Source: JANRLJ01 sp034437895 (lineage in GTDB: Bacteria > Chloroflexota > Anaerolineae > Aggregatilineales > Phototrophicaceae). From it: DNA of 8,614 bases. The position numbers and the translations under genes are program-made. Below, one piece after another: positions 1-6,337 of the stretch (positions are counted from its first letter, which is position 1; the number at the start of each line of letters is the position of its first letter). The notes under the pieces were generated by a model that made no database searches, was not told where the DNA came from, and saw only the letters and a list, made by a program, of their open reading frames with translations. The stretch spans positions 1 through 8,614 of the forward strand of contig DAOTTO010000463.1 of assembly GCA_034437895.1 (NCBI GenBank), written 5' to 3'.

Positions 1-1941
1 ATAGATGCGCTCGTAGGGGGCGCTGGCTCCGAATTTATCAATGCCAATCGTGATTCCGGCGGTGCCGACATATTTTTGCCAGCCAAGCGTTACGCCCGCC
101 TCAATGCTCACCCGTGCGGTGATGGCTTTGGGCAGCACACTTTCCTTATAAGCGTCGTCCTGCGAGTCGAATAAACTCCAGCACGGCAGTGATACCAGCC
201 GAACTTTCACGCCTTCCGCGATCAGTGACTTGTAGGCGGCGTGGGCGATATGGACTTCGCTCCCGCTGGAAAGCAAAATAACCTTCGGCGTACCTTCGCA
301 ATCCGCCAGCACATAACCGCCGTGCGCTACGCCCGTATGAACTTGTTCGGCATCCGCGAACACGGGCAAATCCTGCCGCGTGAAGATCAACACGGATGGC
401 CCTTCCAGCGTCATCGCTGTGCGCCACGCCGCTGCCGATTCATTGGCATCCGCCGGACGGAAGACATGCAGTTGCGGGATCGTCCGCAGCGCCATCACAT
501 GCTCAATTGGCTGATGGGTGGGGCCATCTTCGCCGAGGCCGATGCTGTCATGCGTGAACACATAAATCGCGGGAACAGCCGACAATGCGCCGAGCCGAAT
601 CGCGCCGCGCATGTAATCGCTAAAGGTGAGGAAGGTCGCGCTGTAAGGCCGAATGATGCCGCCATGAAGCCCCAGCCCGTTGACAATCGCGCCCATGCCG
701 TGTTCGCGCACACCAAAGCGTAAGTTGCGCTCGGCGGGATGATTTTGTCCGGTATTGGGTTCGCCATCGATCAGCGTTTTGGTGCTGCCTGCCAAATCCG
801 CGTCGCCGCCGATCATGGTCGGGATGCGTTTGGCGATGGCGTTCAGAACTTTGCCGCTGGCGATGCGCGTGGCGACTTCTTTATCCGCCGGGAAAACGGG
901 AATATCAACGTCCCAATCGTCGGGCAGTTCACCCGCAAAGGCTGTGTCCCATTCCGCCGCTAAATCAGGATAGGCCGTCCGCCATGAGTCGAATTTTGCT
1001 TGCCAATCAGATTCGGCTTTCGCGCCTTTTTCGAGGGCTTCGCGCCAATGCTCCAACGACTCGCCGGGGACATAAAAATCTTCTTGAGGCCAGCCGAGCG
1101 CTTCTTTCGTCAATTTGATTTCGTCTGCGCCGAGCGGTGAGCCGTGCGCTTTGCTGGTGCCTGATTTGTTGGGGCTGCCATAACCGATGATCGTCCGCAC
1201 ACAGATGATGCTGGGCTGATCGGTGACGGCTTGCGCGGCTTGGATGGCGGCATCAATCGCGTTTACATCGTTGCCATCGCTGACGGTCTGTACATGCCAG
1301 TTCCATGCTTTAAACCGCGCCGGAATATCTTCAGTGAACGTCATATCGGCTTTGCCGTCGAGCGTGATTTTGTTGTCATCATAGAGGAAAAGCAGCTTAC
1401 CGAGTCCCCAATGTCCGGCGAGGGCGCTGGCTTCCATGCTCACGCCTTCCATCATATCGCCGTCGCTGACGATGGCATACGTGTTGTGATCGACGACAGT
1501 ATGACCCTCGCGGTTAAAATGTTTGGCGAGAAAGGCTTCCGCCAGCGCCATGCCGGCGGCATTCGCTGCGCCTTGACCTAACGGCCCCGTCGTCACTTCG
1601 ATGCCGGGGGTCAGATGCACTTCGGGATGTCCGGGCGTTATGCTGCCCCACTGCCGGAAATTCTTAATGTCATCGAGTGAAACATCGTATCCAGTCAGAT
1701 ATAAAAGGGAATAAATCAGCATTGAGCCGTGTCCGGCGCTCAAGATAAAGCGGTCACGGTTTGCCCAGTGGGGATTGCGCGGATTGTGGCGTAGATGGCG
1801 CTGCCAGAGGGCGTAAGCCATCGGTGCTGTTCCCATTGGCAGGCCGGGATGCCCGCTGTTGGCTTTTTGGATGGCATCCATCGCAAGGGTGCGGATGGTG
1901 TTAATGGCGAGTGTTTCCAGTTCGGGAGTTGGAATTGTCAA
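1..1941 (-). CDS. tkt: Transketolase, 3' end cut by the window edge
   Basis: Thiamine-diphosphate-dependent transketolase of the cytoplasmic non-oxidative pentose phosphate pathway; it moves two-carbon ketol units between sugar phosphates. Read on the minus strand, the frame is open from 1941 to base 1 (647 codons). Visible motifs are NSGHPGLPMG (His31), SAGHGSM (about 68-74), the ThDP/Mg motif SDGDMMEG (159-166, Asp160) with DDNKIT (Asn190), KAHGSPLG (His266), the catalytic RFGVREHGMG (Glu413) and, at the edge, the C-terminal domain motif KFGASAPYE. Family members run about 660-670 residues, so only about 20 are missing. I chose a TTG start at 1941 because AAGGAG (1954-1949) lies 7 nt upstream. 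An in-frame ATG at 1962 would give 7 more residues but has no usable ribosome binding site. The gene is divergent from the small gene at 2203. Identity is very secure. Confidence 0.97.
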   Translation of the reverse strand, partial: MTIPTPELETLAINTIRTLAMDAIQKANSGHPGLPMGTAPMAYALWQRHLRHNPRNPHWANRDRFILSAGHGSMLIYSLLYLTGYDVSLDDIKNFRQWGSITPGHPEVHLTPGIEVTTGPLGQGAANAAGMALAEAFLAKHFNREGHTVVDHNTYAIVSDGDMMEGVSMEASALAGHWGLGKLLFLYDDNKITLDGKADMTFTEDIPARFKAWNWHVQTVSDGNDVNAIDAAIQAAQAVTDQPSIICVRTIIGYGSPNKSGTSKAHGSPLGADEIKLTKEALGWPQEDFYVPGESLEHWREALEKGAKAESDWQAKFDSWRTAYPDLAAEWDTAFAGELPDDWDVDIPVFPADKEVATRIASGKVLNAIAKRIPTMIGGDADLAGSTKTLIDGEPNTGQNHPAERNLRFGVREHGMGAIVNGLGLHGGIIRPYSATFLTFSDYMRGAIRLGALSAVPAIYVFTHDSIGLGEDGPTHQPIEHVMALRTIPQLHVFRPADANESAAAWRTAMTLEGPSVLIFTRQDLPVFADAEQVHTGVAHGGYVLADCEGTPKVILLSSGSEVHIAHAAYKSLIAEGVKVRLVSLPCWSLFDSQDDAYKESVLPKAITARVSIEAGVTLGWQKYVGTAGITIGIDKFGASAPYERIY

Positions 1942-1948
1942 GTAATTT

Positions 1949-1954
1949 CTCCTT
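1949..1954 (-). promoter_or_regulatory. Shine-Dalgarno site that fixes a TTG start for tkt
   Basis: The minus strand reads AAGGAG at 1954-1949, followed by 7 nt and then TTG at 1941. The in-frame ATG at 1962 lies upstream of this site and is preceded only by AAAAGAGCT, which is too close to the ATG to serve as a good site. Translation from TTG is therefore the better call. Confidence 0.75.
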
Positions 1955-1978
1955 ACGCGCATAGCTCTTTTAGGGCGG

Positions 1979-1987
1979 ATTATAACA
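1979..1987 (-). promoter_or_regulatory. Extended -10 promoter for tkt
   Basis: The minus strand reads TGTTATAAT at 1987-1979, a perfect TATAAT hexamer with the TGn extension. No TTGACA-like -35 sits at the right spacing. A start near 1972 would give a leader of about 30 nt to the TTG codon but only about 10 nt to the ATG at 1962, which also favours TTG. Confidence 0.65.
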
Positions 1988-2155
1988 CGCGGACAGGGAA
2001 TCATGCCTGTGGTTGCAAGCTGCGAATTGGTTGATTCATGTAAACGTACTGATAAACTTTATTCGTTAGACTAAGTACAAATAAGGTAAATATCAGCCAA
2101 AACTAAGCAAATCTGTTGGATTGCGAAAACTTAATCTCTATCATGAGAAAGATTC

Positions 2156-2164
2156 TGTTATAAT
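2156..2164 (+). promoter_or_regulatory. Extended -10 promoter for the SpoIIAA/STAS-like gene
   Basis: TGTTATAAT lies 38 nt before the ATG at 2203, implying a leader of about 30 nt. No convincing -35 box is present. The core is identical to the promoter on the opposite strand at 1987-1979, so the spacer 1942-2202 holds two back-to-back promoters. A small inverted pair TCTC/GAGA (2135-2148) lies just upstream and is too short to call an operator. Confidence 0.6.
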
Positions 2165-2202
2165 AATTACGGCGTATAACAACGTGGTGAAGCAGAAAGC
2201 TC

Positions 2203-2628
2203 ATGACAAACAAGCCGACGGAATATTACAACTATGCAATTCAGGTCGAATGGTCTGATAGAAATCGGATCGCCATCATCTCTACCGAAGGCGATATGTC
2301 CCGCGAGGCGGTTGATTTGTGGCATCAAGTGACCTTGAAAACCCTTTGTGAATGGCCTAAAGGCGAACAAGGCCACCTGCTTTTTAATATGACGGGGCCA
2401 AAGCAGCGCTACACACCTTATGGTGTTCGCAGCACACGCCAAATTTACAAAAATGTGCCGCCGGATATTCGCGGATATATCGCCGTTGTGATGAATGATA
2501 CGCTGCTGCTGCGGATGATGAATGTCTTGATGCAATATGAAGTGAGTCTCATTCAGGGTAGGGCAAAGCAGAAGTTCTTTGTCTCTTACGACGAGGCGCA
2601 TAATTGGCTGCGGTCAAAGCTGGATTGA
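2203..2628 (+). CDS. Hypothetical protein with SpoIIAA/STAS-like fold
   Basis: A 141-residue soluble protein with no signal peptide or membrane segment. The order of segments fits an alternating beta/alpha STAS (SpoIIAA-like) fold: strand RIAIIST (22-28), a helix after 33, strand HLLFNMT (58-64), helix around YGVRSTRQIYKN (73-84), strand GYIAVVM (91-97), an amphipathic helix LLLRMMNVLMQY (101-112), strand QKFFVS (123-128) and a C-terminal helix with EAHNWL (131-136). Short proteins of this look, ending in a 'FF.S..EA..WL' pattern, occur in Chloroflexota from memory, without known function. An in-frame stop at 2188 makes the ATG at 2203 the first possible start; its ribosome binding site is weak (AGAAAG). 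It has its own extended -10 promoter and is monocistronic. The fold call is an inference; a regulatory role is possible but not shown. Confidence 0.75.
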   Translation: MTNKPTEYYNYAIQVEWSDRNRIAIISTEGDMSREAVDLWHQVTLKTLCEWPKGEQGHLLFNMTGPKQRYTPYGVRSTRQIYKNVPPDIRGYIAVVMNDTLLLRMMNVLMQYEVSLIQGRAKQKFFVSYDEAHNWLRSKLD

Positions 2629-2640
2629 ATGCGGTTTTTA

Positions 2641-2668
2641 TCGGGAGCGACACATAGGTCGCTCCCGA
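2641..2668. repeat. Perfect palindromic repeat between convergent genes
   Basis: Arms TCGGGAGCGAC (2641-2651) and GTCGCTCCCGA (2658-2668) pair over 11 bp around the 6-nt loop acatag. It lies 12 bp after the stop of the SpoIIAA/STAS-like gene and 31 bp beyond the stop of the SIMPL gene. Neither strand has a T-tract after the stem; T-runs lie before it instead. It is therefore a poor intrinsic terminator and resembles a dispersed GTMGGG...CCC-type palindrome. A related but degenerate palindrome lies at 8038-8065. It may still block transcription from both sides as a stable hairpin. Confidence 0.75.
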
Positions 2669-2699
2669 CGATATAAAACAGGTATTTCAAGGATGTTTC

Positions 2700-3476
2700 T
2701 TAGCGATTTAGACGATAGGTGACCTGAACCTGAACCTGAACAGAAAGGCTGCCGGGTTCAATGGTCGCGCCGCCGCCTCTACCCTCTGCCATATTATACA
2801 GCGCGTCGAAGGGGCCGCCGCCAGTAGTGCTTTCATTCACGACGATAACTTCCCCTAATGCACCGCCTGCGATTTCGGCAAGCTGCGCCGCACGCTGTTG
2901 GGCATCATCCATCGCGTTGATGCGAGCTTGGCTTTCCACAGCGACGCGATCACTCACCCCAAAGGTCAGGCCGTAGATGTTGTTCGCGCCTGCACCGACG
3001 GCGGCATTCAGCACAGCTTCTACCAGCGTAATATCGCGCACGGTGACGCGCACAGTATTGGTTACATGATAATTACGGGCTGGGGTTGATCCGTCAGAAG
3101 ATGTACTCGATGCCGGGTCTAAGGGCATACCATACAGTTGTTCGATGTAAATGCTCAAATTGGTAGTGCGGATGTCTTCGGGGGCGATGCCTACCGCGCT
3201 GATAGCGGCGATAATCGCGTCGATGGTGGTGTTGCTTTCGCTGAAAGCGGCGGCAATGTCGGGATTGATGATCTCCGCGCCGACTTCGATGGTCGCCATA
3301 TCGGGGGCGGCGGGTGCGCTGCCCGTCCCGGTGACGGTGATGGTGTTGACGGGGAAGTCTTCCGCTTCAGCGGGGGCATCTTGCGCGGCGGCGGTTCCTA
3401 AGCTGATTGCCATTACGACGACCAGTAAGACAGCCAAGCCGACGAGTCCAGCGCGTTTGGATGTTGAAAAATTCAT
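2700..3476 (-). CDS. Exported SIMPL-domain (DUF541) protein
   Basis: A 258-residue protein. Residues 1-31 form a signal peptide: K7-R8, a hydrophobic core LVGLAVLLVVVMAISLG, and a likely signal peptidase I cut after AAA (31|32). There is no lipobox Cys. Residues 43-258 match the SIMPL/DUF541 family: ITVTGTGSAPAAPDMATIEV (46-65), the helix up to GIAPEDIRTTNLSIY (96-110), YHVTNTVRVTVRD (136-148), AGANNIYGLTFGVSD (162-176), a helical arm rich in Ala and Gln (177-206) and the closing strands EPGSLSVQVQVQVTY (240-254). Family proteins are periplasmic or surface-located and of unclear function; some form large assemblies. The ATG at 3476 has AAGGAG (3489-3484) 7 nt upstream. The GNAT gene lies 114 bp upstream on the same strand, so co-transcription is possible. 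Family assignment is firm, function unknown. Confidence 0.92.
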   Translation of the reverse strand: MNFSTSKRAGLVGLAVLLVVVMAISLGTAAAQDAPAEAEDFPVNTITVTGTGSAPAAPDMATIEVGAEIINPDIAAAFSESNTTIDAIIAAISAVGIAPEDIRTTNLSIYIEQLYGMPLDPASSTSSDGSTPARNYHVTNTVRVTVRDITLVEAVLNAAVGAGANNIYGLTFGVSDRVAVESQARINAMDDAQQRAAQLAEIAGGALGEVIVVNESTTGGGPFDALYNMAEGRGGGATIEPGSLSVQVQVQVTYRLNR

Positions 3477-3604
3477 GGAGGTTCTCCTTGTAAGTTGGGC
3501 TGCACCCCTTGTGCAGCGCCCTTATCTACAAGACGCTGCCCCATTTGAAAAAGTTCCACAGCGTTGGCTTTTTGGAGAAATTCGTTTTTATCAGTTCGGC
3601 GCAT
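3473..3604 (-). CDS. Possible 43-codon ORF linking the GNAT and SIMPL genes
   Basis: This small frame starts with ATG at 3604, overlapping the last 14 nt of the GNAT gene (ATGCGCCGAACTGA). It ends in a TGA at 3475-3473 that overlaps the SIMPL ATG as ATGA. The predicted product is polar, with NEFLQKANAVELFQMGQRLV in its middle and a Gly/Pro-rich tail (GEPP). There is no clear Shine-Dalgarno site before its ATG, so it would depend on translational coupling to GNAT. I recognise no family. The double overlap could be chance, because the frame must cross only about 115 bp of spacer. Doubtful, listed because the overlaps are exact. Confidence 0.2.
   Translation of the reverse strand: MRRTDKNEFLQKANAVELFQMGQRLVDKGAAQGVQPNLQGEPP
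3499..3517. other. Stem-loop in the GNAT-SIMPL spacer
   Basis: GCTGCAC (3499-3505) pairs with GTGCAGC (3511-3517) around a 5-nt loop; GG/CC pairs at 3497-3498 and 3519-3520 extend it past one bulged base. On the minus strand it would sit about 23 nt before the SIMPL start codon. No T-tract follows, so it is not an intrinsic terminator. It could stabilise or separate the SIMPL part of a GNAT-SIMPL transcript; that is an inference. Confidence 0.45.
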
Positions 3605-4175
3605 CCCCCAAACGTGCTTCCAAACGCGCTTTGATGGCAGGCCATTCGTCAGGCGTGATGCTGTAAACCACCGTATGCCGGAGATAGCCATCTGGCATGA
3701 CCATGTGATTCCGTAGGATGCCTTCTTTTTGTGCGCCGAGTTTTTCAATCGCCCGCTGACTTTGCATATTGCGGCTGTCGGTACGGAGCTGCACACGAAT
3801 CGCGTCTTGATCTTCAAACGCATGGCGCAGGAGCAGATATTTCGCTTCGGGATTCACCATCGTCCCTTGAACGGCTTTCGCCAACCAAGTTGTGCCGATT
3901 TCCAGCCCACGATTATGCTCCTCGATGTTCATATAAGTTGTGCCGCCGATTGCCTTCCCTGTTTCCTTAAGCACTTGCGCGAAAGCAACCGTTCCAGCAC
4001 GGGCGTTGAGTTTATGAATGTAGGCTTCAAGTCCCGCGACGGAAAATTCAGGAATGAGACCGTGATGGATGAACAAAATCGGCTGGGCGACTTCGGCGAG
4101 ATCGGCGGCGTGATGGGCGGCGAGTGGCTCCAGCCGTATCGTTTGGCCTTCGAGCGTAATCGGCTGCATGTGCAT
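3591..4175 (-). CDS. GNAT-family N-acetyltransferase (RimJ/RimL-like)
   Basis: A 194-residue cytoplasmic acetyltransferase of the GNAT superfamily, Acetyltransf_3/RimL-like group, using acetyl-CoA on an unknown amine. The opening ITLEGQTIRLEPL (6-18) is typical. The central strand and CoA-binding region is LEIGTTWLAKAVQGTMVN (91-108), followed by the helix PEAKYLLLRHAFE (109-121). The stretch IRVQLRTDSRNMQSQRAIEK (126-145) carries the conserved Asn and Ala-Ile-Glu-Lys helix, and the C-terminus has EGILRNHMV (151-159), YLRHTVVYSI (164-173) and EWPAIKARLE. The ATG at 4175 is preceded by AAGGGG (4191-4186) at 10 nt; a second Met at residue 3 is possible. A terminator-like hairpin separates it from the Uma2 gene upstream. 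Substrate cannot be inferred: members of this branch act on ribosomal protein termini, antibiotics or small amines. Confidence 0.92.
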   Translation of the reverse strand: MHMQPITLEGQTIRLEPLAAHHAADLAEVAQPILFIHHGLIPEFSVAGLEAYIHKLNARAGTVAFAQVLKETGKAIGGTTYMNIEEHNRGLEIGTTWLAKAVQGTMVNPEAKYLLLRHAFEDQDAIRVQLRTDSRNMQSQRAIEKLGAQKEGILRNHMVMPDGYLRHTVVYSITPDEWPAIKARLEARLGDAPN

Positions 4176-4207
4176 GATAGTATTTCCCCTTCATGGATGT
4201 GTGCGAT

Positions 4208-4244
4208 AAAAAATGAGGGTTTCGGACTAACCGAGTCATCCCTC
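4208..4244 (-). terminator. Intrinsic terminator after the Uma2 gene
   Basis: On the minus strand GAGGG (4244-4240) pairs with CCCTC (4219-4215). An inner TCGG/CCGA stem (4234-4231 with 4225-4222) is separated from it by internal loops. An A and then six T residues (4213-4208) follow. The position, about 75 bp past the Uma2 stop and before the GNAT start, fits termination of the Uma2 transcript. The stem is interrupted, so strength is uncertain and some read-through into GNAT is possible. Confidence 0.5.
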
Positions 4245-4318
4245 TTGATGCGATTATTGGCGATTTGAGGACTCAGACATAGCACCAAGTGAGACTGCTT
4301 ATGCAAGCGGCATTGATA

Positions 4319-4882
4319 TCAGGGGAAAATACGCGCCAGCGGCAGCGAAAAACCGGGCAGCACCTCGCCGCCATCCAACGCACCTTGAAGCCCAATAAGG
4401 GTTTCGCCTTGCGCGGTATGGACGATGGCGCGTTTGCGTGGATACAACACCCAAACCAGCACGACCCCCGCCCGCAGATAATCGGCTACTTTTTCATCAA
4501 TGTCGTAAGCCGTGTCGTTAGGCGAGACGACTTCAATAGCGAGATCAGGCGGGAAGGGAAAATAGCCTTCAGGGAGACCGTCAGGCGCATGTTCCAATCG
4601 CACGAATGCGACATCGGGGCCGCGCACGGTATCTTTTCCGGTGTGTGGATTTTTAAAGAGAATGTAGCCGGATTCAGTGGTCACGTAGCCCAGATTTCCT
4701 TTTTCTACAAACTCATCAATATAACGGAACGTTTTACCTGCGATAAAGCCATGTTCTGCACCTAGACGTGACATTTCGACGATTTCCCCCCCGACCAATT
4801 CAACTACTTTATTGGCATATTCTGGTTGATGGCTCAGTTCCCAAAATTCCGCCGCGCTGATGAATTTCTGTTGGATGACCAT
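4319..4882 (-). CDS. Uma2-family (DUF820) PD-(D/E)XK nuclease-like protein
   Basis: A 187-residue protein of the Uma2/DUF820 family, which has a PD-(D/E)XK restriction-endonuclease-like fold. Visible are the N-terminal FISAAEFWEL (7-16), VVELVGGEIVEMS (26-38) and, in order, the nuclease core: GPDVAFV with Asp90, then PDLAIEVVSPND with Glu117 and Asp123, then the helix DEKVADYLRAGV with Lys131, and the strand VLVWVLYP. The C-terminus GGEVLPGFSLPLARIF is typical. The active-site acids look intact. The frame is open upstream to an ATG at 4927, but the extended -10 promoter (4919-4911) lies inside that extension. GGAG (4894-4891) is 8 nt before the ATG at 4882, so I chose 4882. Family members are abundant in Cyanobacteria and Chloroflexota, and their biological role is unresolved. 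No methyltransferase partner is adjacent. Confidence 0.93.
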   Translation of the reverse strand: MVIQQKFISAAEFWELSHQPEYANKVVELVGGEIVEMSRLGAEHGFIAGKTFRYIDEFVEKGNLGYVTTESGYILFKNPHTGKDTVRGPDVAFVRLEHAPDGLPEGYFPFPPDLAIEVVSPNDTAYDIDEKVADYLRAGVVLVWVLYPRKRAIVHTAQGETLIGLQGALDGGEVLPGFSLPLARIFP

Positions 4883-4910
4883 TGTTTTAGCTCCGCTGAT
4901 TGCTTTTCTC

Positions 4911-4919
4911 ATTATAACA
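4911..4919 (-). promoter_or_regulatory. Extended -10 promoter for the Uma2 gene
   Basis: The minus strand reads TGTTATAAT at 4919-4911, identical to the boxes at 1987-1979 and 2156-2164, again with no recognisable -35 hexamer. A start near 4904 gives a leader of about 22 nt carrying the GGAG site. This supports the ATG at 4882 over 4927. Confidence 0.65.
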
Positions 4920-4935
4920 TGGCTCATGCCATGAG
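4918..4935. promoter_or_regulatory. Overlapping palindromes in the Uma2/nagA divergent spacer
   Basis: CATGGC-TCAT-GCCATG (4918-4933) and CTCATG-C-CATGAG (4923-4935) overlap. They lie directly upstream of the Uma2 -10 box, in the position of a missing -35, and upstream of nagA. A regulator site is plausible but unproven; a weak nagA -10 (TATTAT, 4949-4954) lies 14 bp further. Confidence 0.35.
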
Positions 4936-4996
4936 GGGGTTTGTCGGGTATTATTTTTTCTAGGCTTCATTCTCGACGACAGAAAAGGTTTTGTTT

Positions 4997-6151
4997 ATGA
5001 GCATTTTATTCATCAATACACGCATTATTACGCCTGCCCAAGTGATAGAACAGGGGTGGCTGCTGTGCGAAGGCCAGTCCATCCGCCGGATTGGGATGGG
5101 AAATGCTCCGACGTTTGCAGGTGCTGAGATCATCAATGGCGACGGGCGCACGTTGATCCCTGGCTTTATCGATGTGCATGTGCATGGCGGGATGGGGCAT
5201 GATACGATGGATGCTAATCCAGAGAGCCTGCGGAAGATGGCGCGGTTTTATGCCCAACACGGCGTAACCGGATTTTTGCCGACAACTTGGACGGAACCTG
5301 CTGAGCGTATTTTGGCGGCGCTGCAAGTCATCGCGCAACTACAAGGTCAGCAACCGGAAGGCGCGACCATCTTAGGGGCGCATTTAGAAGGCCCCTATAT
5401 TAATGTGGAAAAACGCGGCGCACAGTGGGCGGAGGATGTACGGCGGGCGGATCGGGATGAAGCGTTAGCGTTCTTAAATATGAACGTGATCCGTCTGCTG
5501 GCACTCGCGCCGGAATTTGAAGAAAACAAATGGCTGATTCAAGAAGCGGTGCAGCGCGGCGTTACCGTTTCTGTGGCGCATACAGCGGCAACTTATGACC
5601 AAATTGTCGCGGCGGCGGCGTTAGGGCTTTCCCACGCAACACACACTTATAACGCCATGACGGGGCTGAATCATCGTGACCCCGGCACGTTAGGGGCGGT
5701 GATGACCCTCCCCGAAATAAATTGTGAACTCATCGCGGATAACATCCACGTCCATCCGGCGGCGATGCGGATTCTTTATGCGGCGAAGGGCGCTGACCGG
5801 GTTGTGCTGATTAGCGATTCTGTGCGCTCTGCCGGATTGCCTGATGGCGATTATTTAATTGATGATCGCAAAGTGGTGGTCAAGGAGGGTGCGGTGCGCT
5901 TAAGCGATGGCACACTGGCCGGGAGTATGCTCACGATGGATGTCGGCTTGCGGAACTTCATGGCAGCGACAGGCGAACCGCTGGAAAAAGTATGGCAGAC
6001 TAGCAGCCTGAATGCCGCCCGTGCTATCCATCTTTCGGCATTAAAAGGGCGCATCGAAGTGGGCAAAGATGCCGATCTGGTGCTGGTGGATGAGGCCATC
6101 ACCGTTTATCTGACGTTGGCGGAAGGGCGCATCGTCTATCGCAAGGATTAA
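4997..6151 (+). CDS. nagA: N-acetylglucosamine-6-phosphate deacetylase
   Basis: Cytoplasmic amidohydrolase that converts GlcNAc-6-phosphate to glucosamine-6-phosphate plus acetate, the entry step for amino-sugar salvage and cell-wall recycling. The 384-residue product has all the family landmarks: PGFIDVHVHGGMGHDTMD (55-72) with His61/His63, the metal ligand Glu131 in HLEGPYIN, His195 in SVAHTAATYDQ, His216 in SHATHTYNAMTGL, IADNIHVHPAAM (246-257), catalytic Asp274 in VLISDSVRSAGLPDGDY, LAGSMLTMD and SSLNAARAI. Length is normal for the family. The ATG at 4997 has AAAAGG 8 nt upstream. A TTG two codons earlier (4991) lies only 2 nt from that site and was rejected. No nagB, transporter or glucosidase is adjacent. 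Its downstream neighbour converges on it across the fold-back element. Confidence 0.96.
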   Translation: MSILFINTRIITPAQVIEQGWLLCEGQSIRRIGMGNAPTFAGAEIINGDGRTLIPGFIDVHVHGGMGHDTMDANPESLRKMARFYAQHGVTGFLPTTWTEPAERILAALQVIAQLQGQQPEGATILGAHLEGPYINVEKRGAQWAEDVRRADRDEALAFLNMNVIRLLALAPEFEENKWLIQEAVQRGVTVSVAHTAATYDQIVAAAALGLSHATHTYNAMTGLNHRDPGTLGAVMTLPEINCELIADNIHVHPAAMRILYAAKGADRVVLISDSVRSAGLPDGDYLIDDRKVVVKEGAVRLSDGTLAGSMLTMDVGLRNFMAATGEPLEKVWQTSSLNAARAIHLSALKGRIEVGKDADLVLVDEAITVYLTLAEGRIVYRKD

Positions 6152-6266
6152 ACGCTTTGCACGATATATCGCCTTCTGATGAAAATAGGACTTACGTAGT
6201 TGATTAAGTTTTGTGGAAAAAGTTGTTACATCATAGTCCTTACTAACTCACCTTACGAAGCCAGCC

Positions 6267-6289
6267 GCTCCGGGTTCAAAACCCAGAGC
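6267..6289. repeat. Stem-loop inside the fold-back element
   Basis: GCTC (6267-6270) pairs with GAGC (6286-6289) and GGGTT (6272-6276) with AACCC (6280-6284). There is one C/A mismatch and a 3-nt CAA loop. It superficially resembles a tRNA T-arm. It is part of the left half of the element. Confidence 0.6.
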
Positions 6290-6337
6290 TACGCGCAATC
6301 TGGAAACCTCTAAAGAAGTTAAAGAACCTTTTTACTT

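Noticed and set aside
241..1581. Several plus-strand open frames across 241-1581.
   Set aside because: They are antisense shadows of the transketolase gene: no family resemblance and no ribosome binding sites, whereas the minus frame is a clear enzyme.
2641..2670. The strong hairpin as an ordinary intrinsic terminator.
   Set aside because: No T-tract follows the stem on either strand; the T-rich stretches precede it. It is kept as a repeat instead.
3729..4268. A 179-codon plus-strand open frame opposite the GNAT gene.
   Set aside because: Its translation has no recognisable domain and is the antisense of conserved GNAT motifs.
4883..4927. A 15-residue N-terminal extension of the Uma2 protein from an ATG at 4927.
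   Set aside because: The extended -10 promoter lies inside it, and the downstream ATG at 4882 has its own GGAG site and matches the family's usual N-terminus.
4991..4996. A TTG start for nagA two codons before the ATG.
   Set aside because: It is only 2 nt from the AAAAGG site, while the ATG at 4997 has the usual 8-nt spacing and gives the normal family N-terminus.
6195..6293. tRNA-like geometry: CGTAGTT pairs with AGCTACG and the latter directly follows a GGGTTCAAAACCC T-arm-like hairpin.
   Set aside because: The span is about 99 nt, with no recognisable D-arm, no anticodon stem-loop, no CCA end and a mismatched T-stem. The pairing is explained better by the fold-back element.
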